A stretch of DNA of 64,000 nt, taken from JBFELU01 sp041572755. GTDB taxonomy: Bacteria; Actinomycetota; Acidimicrobiia; Spongiisociales; UBA11373. The DNA lies in contig JBFFRY010000003.1 in NCBI GenBank assembly GCA_041572755.1, positions 1 to 64,000 of the forward strand, in the 5' to 3' direction. The notes beneath the pieces were generated by a model. That model had not been told where the DNA came from. It worked only from the letters and a program-made list of their open reading frames with translations, and did no database searches. Shown piece after piece: positions 59,081 through 64,000 of this stretch; position 1 is the stretch's first letter; each line of letters starts with the position of its first letter. Position numbers and translations under genes: made by a program.

Positions 59081-59269
59081 CTACTCCGAAGGCAACCGCC
59101 CATCGGCTGAGTCGTCGGCCTCGATCTCGACGTCGTGGCGCTGGCCACATTCGGCGCACACGAAGGCGACGACGTCGCCGGGGGTGAAGCCTTCGTCCGG
59201 GCGGTACGACATGCGGTTGGCGGTCCCGCCGCATTCGACGCACGTGATCTCGGTTGGGATGTCGTCCAT
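59081..59269 (-). CDS. Small zinc-ribbon protein (62 residues)
   Basis: Two CxxC knuckles, ITCVECGGTANRM and AFVCAECGQRHDVE, 24 residues apart in a short acidic protein. It is probably a zinc-binding regulatory or adaptor protein; no role is assigned. The ATG at 59269 lies six bases after a TACGAT on this strand, a leaderless promoter back to back with that of the TauE/SafE gene. Confidence 0.7.
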   Translation of the reverse strand: MDDIPTEITCVECGGTANRMSYRPDEGFTPGDVVAFVCAECGQRHDVEIEADDSADGRLPSE

Positions 59270-59275
59270 GCCCGC

Positions 59276-59281
59276 ATCGTA
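59276..59281 (-). promoter_or_regulatory. -10 element of the zinc-ribbon gene (leaderless)
   Basis: TACGAT on the minus strand, six bases before the ATG at 59269. Confidence 0.45.
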
Positions 59282-59289
59282 CGGCCCGG

Positions 59290-59295
59290 TACCAT
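59290..59295 (+). promoter_or_regulatory. -10 element of the TauE/SafE gene
   Basis: TACCAT, five bases before the GTG at 59301. Confidence 0.35.
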
Positions 59296-59300
59296 CGGCC

Positions 59301-60044
59301 GTGTCTCCCCTCGAGATCGTCGCCGTCTTCGCCGCCGGCCTGCTGGCCGGTTTCGTCAACACGGTCGCCGGTGGAGGTTCGGTGGTTTCGATCCCCGTGC
59401 TCACCGAGATCGTCGGTCCCAACGTCGCCAACGGGACCCTCAGGGTCGCCATCCTGATGCAGAACATCGTGGGGGCCTCCGGTTACGCCCGGGGTGGGGC
59501 GATGCCGTGGCGGGCGGCGGCTCCCCTGATCGCACCGGTGGCGATCGGTGCCGTCGGGGGAGGGTGGGTGGCCACCGGGGTGTCCCCGGACGTGATGCGC
59601 AAGGCGTTTGCCGTGGCGGTGGTGCTGGTGGCGGTGTCGGTGCTGATCAAGCCCTCCCGGTGGGTGGCTGCCGCCGATCCCCGGCTCCATGAACCGTGGC
59701 GGTCACTGGTCTTTGCGGCCATCGGCTTCTACGGGGGGTTCGTCCAGGCCGGGGTCGGGTTCCCTCTGCTCGCCGGCTTGGTGCTCGGCATGGGCCTGGG
59801 CCTCGTCAGGGGCAACGCCGCCAAGGTGCTCCTCATCCTGTGTTACGCCCCCGTCGTGCTGCTGTTGTTCGCCCGGGCTTCCCAGGTCGATTGGGCGGCC
59901 GGATTGATCCTCGGGTTGGGGAGCATGGGCGGCGCCTTCACCGCGTCTCACCTGGCGGTGAAGGAAGGGGCGGCGAACTGGATTCGCTGGGTCCTGGTGG
60001 TGGCGGCTCTCGGGGCCGCTACCCGGATGGTGCTGGTGGAGTGA
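59301..60044 (+). CDS. TauE/SafE family sulfite/organic anion exporter
   Basis: A 247-residue protein with about seven to eight helices. The first conserved repeat is GLLAGFVNTVAGGGSVVSIP and the second is FYGGFVQAGVGFPLLAGLVL, the two inverted-repeat glycine motifs of the family. Members move sulfite, sulfoacetate or other small anions. The short GTG start is preferred; longer extensions in this frame run antisense to neighbouring genes. It is divergent from the zinc-ribbon gene. Confidence 0.88.
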   Translation: MSPLEIVAVFAAGLLAGFVNTVAGGGSVVSIPVLTEIVGPNVANGTLRVAILMQNIVGASGYARGGAMPWRAAAPLIAPVAIGAVGGGWVATGVSPDVMRKAFAVAVVLVAVSVLIKPSRWVAAADPRLHEPWRSLVFAAIGFYGGFVQAGVGFPLLAGLVLGMGLGLVRGNAAKVLLILCYAPVVLLLFARASQVDWAAGLILGLGSMGGAFTASHLAVKEGAANWIRWVLVVAALGAATRMVLVE

Positions 60045-60098
60045 CGGCTTGACGGGAGGGGACTGGGCGGGGACCCTTCCCGCCGTGAGGGAGATCTC

Positions 60099-61211
60099 GT
60101 GATCACGGTGCGCACTCTCGTGGCGGTTGCCGGGGTGGCCCTCACCGCGTGGACGGTGCTCTCTGCCGTGCGGACGGTGATCCTTCCCCGCAGCGCCCAG
60201 AGCTTGCTGTCGCGTCTCGTGTTCCGCAGCCTTCGATCGGCGTTTCGGGGTTTGGCGGCGCTGCGCCCGTCCTTCGACTGGCGCGACCGGGTGATGGCCC
60301 ATTTCGCACCGATCGGCATGCTCACCCTGGTCGCCGCCTGGCTGGCGCTGGTCACCGTCGGTTTCATGGCGGTGTTTTGGGCGGTGGAGCAAGAGGGCTG
60401 GACCGACGCCTTCTGGGTGAGCGGTTCGTCGCTGCTCACCCTGGGCTTCGCCCCCGTCGACGGTACCGGGCTCCGGGCACTCGCCTTTCTGGAGGCCGCC
60501 CTGGGCCTCGGTTTGTTGGCCCTGCTCATCACCTACCTCCCCACTCTGTATGGCGCCTTCTCGCGGCGTGAGACGCTGGTGGCGCTCCTCGAAACCCGGG
60601 CCGGCACCCCGCCCTCGGCGGTTGAGATGCTCACTCGATTTCACCGCATCGGCTGGACGGATCGGCTCGGCGACATGTGGGGTGATTGGGAGGTCTGGTT
60701 TGCCCAGATCGAGGAGAGCCACACGTCCTATCCGGCGCTCACATTCTTTCGCTCACCCCAGCCGGACCGGCACTGGGTGACGGCGGCCGGCACGGTGCTC
60801 GATGCGGCGTCGCTGACCCTGTCGACGCTGGAGATCCCTCGGCAACCCCAGGCCGCCCTGGCGATTCGCTCCGGGTATCTGGCTCTGCGTCGCATCGCCG
60901 AGTTCTTCGGCATCGACTTCGATCCCGATCCGGCTCCCGACGATCCGATCAGCCTGCACCGGCGCGAGTTCGACGAAGCGTATGCGCAGCTGGCGGCCGT
61001 CGGATTGCCGTTGAAGGATCGGGAACAGGCGTGGCGGGACTTCGCGGGTTGGCGGGTCAACTACGACACCGTGCTCCTCGCCCTCGCCGAGACGACCATG
61101 GCGCCCTACGCCCCGTGGACCTCCGATCGCAGCACCATGGACCGCCGGCCGCCGCGGGTGCGCCGCTGGGGACGGCGTCGCAAGCTCTCCCTGGGAGAAG
61201 GCGAGTCATAG
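60099..61211 (+). CDS. Two-pore-type channel-like membrane protein with an altered filter
   Basis: A 370-residue protein. An N-terminal helix (about 4-25), then AHFAPIGMLTLVAAWLALVT, a pore-loop-like WVSGSSLLTLGFAPVD and ALGLGLLALLITYLPTLYGA look like the M1-P-M2 of an ion channel. The filter position reads TLGF where potassium channels have TVGYG. About 200 soluble residues follow (MLTRFHRIGWTDRLGDMWGD, HWVTAAGTVLDAASLTLSTL). There is no RCK/TrkA fold. Conduction and ion cannot be told. The GTG start has GAGGGAG about seven bases upstream. Confidence 0.6.
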   Translation: MITVRTLVAVAGVALTAWTVLSAVRTVILPRSAQSLLSRLVFRSLRSAFRGLAALRPSFDWRDRVMAHFAPIGMLTLVAAWLALVTVGFMAVFWAVEQEGWTDAFWVSGSSLLTLGFAPVDGTGLRALAFLEAALGLGLLALLITYLPTLYGAFSRRETLVALLETRAGTPPSAVEMLTRFHRIGWTDRLGDMWGDWEVWFAQIEESHTSYPALTFFRSPQPDRHWVTAAGTVLDAASLTLSTLEIPRQPQAALAIRSGYLALRRIAEFFGIDFDPDPAPDDPISLHRREFDEAYAQLAAVGLPLKDREQAWRDFAGWRVNYDTVLLALAETTMAPYAPWTSDRSTMDRRPPRVRRWGRRRKLSLGEGES

Positions 61212-61227
61212 CCGGGAGGCGCCCCCA

Positions 61228-61233
61228 TACACT
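61228..61233 (+). promoter_or_regulatory. -10 element before the broken amidotransferase
   Basis: TACACT, six bases before the ATG at 61240. The promoter remains although the reading frame is broken. Confidence 0.4.
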
Positions 61234-61239
61234 TCCCCC

Positions 61240-61597
61240 ATGTCCAGGGTTCTCGTGCTGCAGCACGGCGACGGCATCTCCACCGGATACCTGGGCGACG
61301 CCCTCGAAGCGGCCGATACTGCGGTCGACGTCCGCATGCTCCATCGTGGCGATGGCGGTCCCCGGGATCGACGGCTGGGACGCCGTCGTGTCGCTGGGAG
61401 GCGTGATGGGGGCCTATGGGGAGGAGGCTCATCCCTTCCTCGCCGATGAGAAGTTGTTGCTGGCCGATGCCGTGGAGGCGGGGCTTCCGGTGCCGGGTAT
61501 CTGTCTGGGTTGTCAGTTGCTGGCCGATACACGCCCGAGGTGCAGCGGAACAGGGGCAGGGCGGTTGTGCGGAGCCTGGGCCGCCACGATTCCCTAG
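61240..61597 (+). pseudogene. Frameshifted, truncated class I glutamine amidotransferase
   Basis: The frame from 61240 reads SRVLVLQHGDGISTGYLGDA to about residue 40. The match then continues in the next frame from about 61359: VPGIDGWDAVVSLGGVMGAY, then EEAHPFLADEKLLLADAVEA and PVPGICLGCQLLAD with the catalytic Cys. These are consecutive parts of a GMP-synthase-like GATase, so a one-base shift lies near 61355-61361. After LLAD the family match ends and the frame stops at 61597, so the C-terminal His-Glu part is missing. It is a pseudogene unless the shift is a sequencing error; the missing end would still remain. Confidence 0.75.
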
Positions 61598-62400
61598 GCC
61601 CGGCCCCGCTCGAAGTGCACGTGACGTTCCCCCTCGGGCCGGTGGGCGTCGTCGTCGAGCACGATCGAGCCGTCTTCGAGGTGCACGATGCCGATCCCGT
61701 AGGCGTCCGAGAGTCGGTCGGGCGAGAGTGCGGCCTCGGGGGGTCCCTCGGTGTGGACCCTTCCCGACATCAGCAACACATGGTCTGCCGAGTTGGCCTC
61801 GGCGACGTCGTGGGTGGTGACCACCACCGTGGCGCCCCGTTCGGTCTCGGTGCGGATCGCTCGGGCGATCCGATCGCGCGACACCAGGTCGAGGCCGGTG
61901 AGTGGTTCGTCGAGCAGCAATAGGTCTGCTCCCTGAACCAGTCCCTGCGCCACGAAGACCCGCTGCCGCTGCCCTCCCGACAGATCGGTCAGGTGGGCCT
62001 GGGCGATGTCGCCGATCTCGAGCCGGTCGAGGGCCCGGTCGACCTCGATGCGATCGCTGCGGCCCATGGGTCGGAACGGCCCGAGCAGGGCATAGCGGCC
62101 CATTCCCACGATCTCCCGGACGGTGATCGGTATCACCTCATTGACCTTGATGGTCTGCAGGACGTAGGCGATCCGGCGCCGGGCTCGCGCCGGAGAGCCG
62201 CCGAAGACCGAGAGGGCCCCTTCCCGGGGTTCCAGGAGGCCGGCGAGACCGTGCAGCAGCGTCGACTTGCCGGAGCCGTTGGGACCGATCACCGCCGTCA
62301 CTCGTCCCGAAGGGATGGTGAAGTCCGACTCATGGAGGCCGACGGCCCCGTCGTAGGCGAGAACCACACCTGAGCCCGCAGCTGCTAGATCGCCGCGCAC
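61594..62400 (-). CDS. Zinc/manganese ABC transporter ATP-binding protein (ZnuC/AztA-like)
   Basis: A 268-residue ATPase. Walker A is IGPNGSGKSTLLHGLAG, the Q-loop is IAYVLQTIKVNEVIPITVRE, the ABC signature is LSGGQRQRVFVAQGLVQ, Walker B is LLLLDEPLTGLDL, and the H-loop is VVTTHDVAEANS. The REIVGMGRY segment after the Q-loop fits metal importers. A His-containing tail ends the chain (DAHRPEGERHVHF). The GTG at 62400 overlaps the end of the Fur-family gene by 16 bases, so regulator and ATPase are one operon, with binding protein and permease on the other strand. Confidence 0.88.
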   Translation of the reverse strand: MRGDLAAAGSGVVLAYDGAVGLHESDFTIPSGRVTAVIGPNGSGKSTLLHGLAGLLEPREGALSVFGGSPARARRRIAYVLQTIKVNEVIPITVREIVGMGRYALLGPFRPMGRSDRIEVDRALDRLEIGDIAQAHLTDLSGGQRQRVFVAQGLVQGADLLLLDEPLTGLDLVSRDRIARAIRTETERGATVVVTTHDVAEANSADHVLLMSGRVHTEGPPEAALSPDRLSDAYGIGIVHLEDGSIVLDDDAHRPEGERHVHFERGRA

Positions 62401-62846
62401 CGGGCGCACTTCCCTTCGATGTCGATTCGGTGGCCGGAGATGATGTAGCCGCTGGCGGCCGCCATTTCGCCCACCAGGGCGGCCACGGCGTGTTCCCAGG
62501 CGCCGTCGATCTCGAGGTCGCGCACCTCGCCGCAACCGACGCACACCAGGTGGTGGTGATGACCGTTGAGCCACTCCGCCAACTCGAAGCGGGTGATGCC
62601 TTCTGCATCGTGAGTCCGCTGCACGATGCCGCCGTCGTCGAGAGTGGCCAGCGTGCGATACAGCGACGACACCGGCACCCGGGCTCCGAGACGACGGTGC
62701 AAGTCGGCAGGGGTCAGCGGGCCTTCGGCGGCGCTGAGTTGTGCGACCACCACCTGCCGGGTCGGGGTGAATCGGGCACCCCTATCACCGAGACGGGTGC
62801 GCACGGCCCGGTCGATCTCAGCGGGAAGGGTGACGGGGGAGGACAT
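62385..62846 (-). CDS. zur: Fur-family metalloregulator, probably Zur
   Basis: A 153-residue Fur protein. The winged helix reads FTPTRQVVVAQLSAAEGPLT, PADLHRRLGARVPVSSLYRT and LATLDDGGIVQR. The metal domain has GHHHHLVCVGCGEVRDLEID, with the His cluster and first CxxC, and GKCARC as the second CxxC for structural zinc. Context with a zinc importer makes Zur most likely; Fur or Mur is possible. The ATG at 62846 is well inside the longest frame and lies eight bases after a TAGGAT on this strand. Confidence 0.88.
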   Translation of the reverse strand: MSSPVTLPAEIDRAVRTRLGDRGARFTPTRQVVVAQLSAAEGPLTPADLHRRLGARVPVSSLYRTLATLDDGGIVQRTHDAEGITRFELAEWLNGHHHHLVCVGCGEVRDLEIDGAWEHAVAALVGEMAAASGYIISGHRIDIEGKCARCAAI

Positions 62847-62854
62847 GTCCTGCA

Positions 62855-62860
62855 ATCCTA
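62855..62860 (-). promoter_or_regulatory. -10 element of the zur gene
   Basis: TAGGAT on the minus strand, eight bases before the ATG at 62846. Confidence 0.4.
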
Positions 62861-62861
62861 C

Positions 62862-62867
62862 TAGAAT
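62862..62867 (+). promoter_or_regulatory. -10 element of the zinc-binding protein gene
   Basis: TAGAAT, just ahead of the Zur-like box. The expected start of transcription near 62874 falls inside the box. Confidence 0.45.
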
Positions 62868-62881
62868 GAGAATCGTTCTCG
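62867..62881. promoter_or_regulatory. Zur/Fur box
   Basis: TGAGAATCGTTCTCG with the inverted repeat GAGAA/TTCTC. It matches the core of actinobacterial Zur boxes (TGAAAATnATTTTCA) at most positions. It lies between the divergent zur and zinc-binding protein genes and could control both. Confidence 0.65.
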
Positions 62882-62895
62882 AAAAGGGATCGCCG

Positions 62896-63816
62896 TTGCC
62901 CCGCACGTTGCCTCTGCTCATGGTCACCGCACTGGTTTCGGCGGGCTGCGGGGGTGGTGCCACCGGTGACGATCGGCTGCAGGTGGTCGCCTCCACCTCG
63001 ATCCTCGGTGACATGATCGGGCGGATCGGGGGGGAAGGCGTCTCGGTGGAAGTGCTGATCCCTGCCGGGGTCGACCCCCACGCCTACCAGCCGTCGGCGG
63101 CCCAGGTAGCGCTCCTCCGCGATGCCGAGCTGGTGGTGACCAACGGTCTCGGTCTCGAAGAAGGGCTGGGCGACGTCCTCGCAGCGGCCCGGCGGGACGG
63201 GGTGTCGGTACTCGAGATCGGCCCGGCGGTGGACCCGCTCCCGTTCGGCGACCACGACGCCGACGAAGACCACGAGGGAAGGTTCGATCCACACGTGTGG
63301 TTCGATCCGGTGCGGATGGCGACGGCGGTCACGCTGCTCGGGGATGCTCTCGCCGATCTCGATGGGGGCGCAGCCGCCGAGTTGCGGGATGCCGCAGCGA
63401 CCTACCGGGCCGAGGTCCTCGAGGTCCATGAAGAGGTGGCCGCCATGGTGGCCGGGATCCCTCCGGCGCACCGGCTCCTCGTGACGGAACACGACTCTCT
63501 GGCCTACTTCGCCGACCGGTACGGCTTCGACGTGGTCGGGGTGGTGATCTCGGGCGGCTCGACCCTCGCCGAGCCCAGCGCCGGCGATCTCGCCGACCTC
63601 GTTCGGACGATCGTCGACACCGGTGTGTCGGCCGTCCTCGTGGATGTGACCCGGCCCACCGATCTCGCGGATGTAGTCGCCGCCGAGACCGGCCTCGACG
63701 TCGTGGTCGTGCCCCTCTACACGGGCTCGTTGGGACCGCCCGGGTCGGGAGCCGAGACCTACCTCTCGTTGCTGCGCACCGACGCCGAGCGGATCACGGA
63801 GGCCCTGACCCGATGA
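62896..63816 (+). CDS. Zinc ABC transporter substrate-binding lipoprotein
   Basis: A 306-residue cluster 9 (ZnuA/AztC-like) binding protein. The signal peptide ends in lipobox VSAGC. Metal-ligand regions are VDPHAYQPSAAQVALLRDAE (first His), FDPHVWFDPVRMATAV (second), LLVTEHDSLAYFADRYGFDV (third, with an Asp) and the C-terminal VDVTRPTDLADVVA. A short acidic/His loop (FGDHDADEDHEGRFD) may capture zinc. The TTG at 62896 is preferred over the ATG at 62866, which lies inside the Zur box and ahead of the expected transcript start; AAAAGGGA sits seven bases before the TTG. The stop overlaps the permease start (ATGA). Confidence 0.88.
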   Translation: MPRTLPLLMVTALVSAGCGGGATGDDRLQVVASTSILGDMIGRIGGEGVSVEVLIPAGVDPHAYQPSAAQVALLRDAELVVTNGLGLEEGLGDVLAAARRDGVSVLEIGPAVDPLPFGDHDADEDHEGRFDPHVWFDPVRMATAVTLLGDALADLDGGAAAELRDAAATYRAEVLEVHEEVAAMVAGIPPAHRLLVTEHDSLAYFADRYGFDVVGVVISGGSTLAEPSAGDLADLVRTIVDTGVSAVLVDVTRPTDLADVVAAETGLDVVVVPLYTGSLGPPGSGAETYLSLLRTDAERITEALTR

Positions 63817-64000
63817 ACCTGGATTGGCTGACCGAACCGTTCTCCTACGAGTTCATGCAGCGGGCACTGCTGTCGGGGGTGCTCGCCGTGGCCACGACCT
63901 CCGTGGTCGGCACCTGGGTCATCATCCGCGGTCTGGCGTTCATGGGTGATGCGCTGGCCCACGGCATTCTCCCCGGTGTAGCCGTGGCCTTCCTCCTCGA
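63813..64000 (+). CDS. Zinc ABC transporter permease (partial)
   Basis: The first 62 residues of a cluster 9 metal permease run to the window end. NLDWLTEPFSYEFMQRALLS, GVLAVATTSVVGTWVIIRGL and AFMGDALAHGILPGVAVAFL are typical: the amphipathic start, first helix, and the conserved GDALAHG/S motif. It resembles AztB/ZnuB. It overlaps the binding-protein stop as ATGA. Confidence 0.9.
   Translation, partial: MNLDWLTEPFSYEFMQRALLSGVLAVATTSVVGTWVIIRGLAFMGDALAHGILPGVAVAFLL

Overview
The window comes from a high-GC (roughly two-thirds G+C) actinomycete-type chromosome. Several gene families fit Actinomycetota: a bacterial proteasome activator with a C-terminal GQYL, an F420-type luciferase-like oxidoreductase, a wax ester synthase/diacylglycerol acyltransferase, a class F sortase, a B12-dependent ribonucleotide reductase and an iron-sulfur photolyase. 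Many starts lie 5-8 bases after a TANNNT hexamer, which means leaderless transcripts. The mix is compatible with Acidimicrobiia or a related uncultured lineage; that placement is inference. I see no rRNA, tRNA, CRISPR array, insertion sequence or phage module. The window reads as ordinary chromosome with compact, often overlapping genes.

Layout. 1-3.3 kb: the tail of a surface protein with a sorting-like signal coupled to a sortase, decayed cyclase and cupredoxin fragments, a GNAT enzyme and an orphan histidine kinase. 3.3-10.7 kb: a serine/threonine dehydratase, a PAQR membrane protein, an endonuclease IV-like/LigD-polymerase fusion, small membrane or unknown genes, a 5'-3' exonuclease, an MpaB-type oxygenase and a luciferase-like oxidoreductase. 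10.7-16.1 kb: two ABC export systems with a DUF4342 gene between them. 16.2-27.6 kb: an SRAP DNA-protein crosslink protein, a hydrolase, a MarR remnant, a cation antiporter, a lipid acyltransferase with an S41-like lipoprotein, a beta-propeller protein, a ceramidase-like membrane protein, PolX and a NYN-LOTUS protein. 27.8-40 kb: dimethylargininase, the proteasome activator operon with acyltransferase and photolyase, acyl-CoA dehydrogenase, dehalogenase, tRNA deacylase-like, AI-2E-type permease, phosphatase, an ECF sigma factor coupled to a methyltransferase with a displaced Ada zinc domain, a radical SAM protein and an Lrp regulator. 40-52.5 kb: arylamine acetyltransferase, TMEM175-like channel, phospholipase A2, Nei, Fe-S photolyase, SDR with two tiny membrane proteins, methyltransferase, AlkA, threonine synthase and dipeptidase. 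52.5-64 kb: NrdJ with a well-resolved control region, SGNH hydrolase, small membrane genes, TauE/SafE, a channel-like protein, a broken amidotransferase and a zinc uptake locus split around a Zur-like box, cut by the window end.

DNA repair and nucleotide metabolism recur throughout: the endonuclease IV/LigD fusion, 5'-3' exonuclease, SRAP, PolX, two photolyases, methyltransferase, Nei, AlkA and NrdJ. These are scattered single genes, not one operon. The points most worth a second look are the endonuclease IV-LigD polymerase fusion, the sigma factor/methyltransferase-Ada pair, the tandem promoters and NrdR boxes upstream of nrdJ, the leaderless promoter pattern, a possible leaderless 12-codon leader peptide, and convergent gene pairs that share a CTAG as both stop codons.
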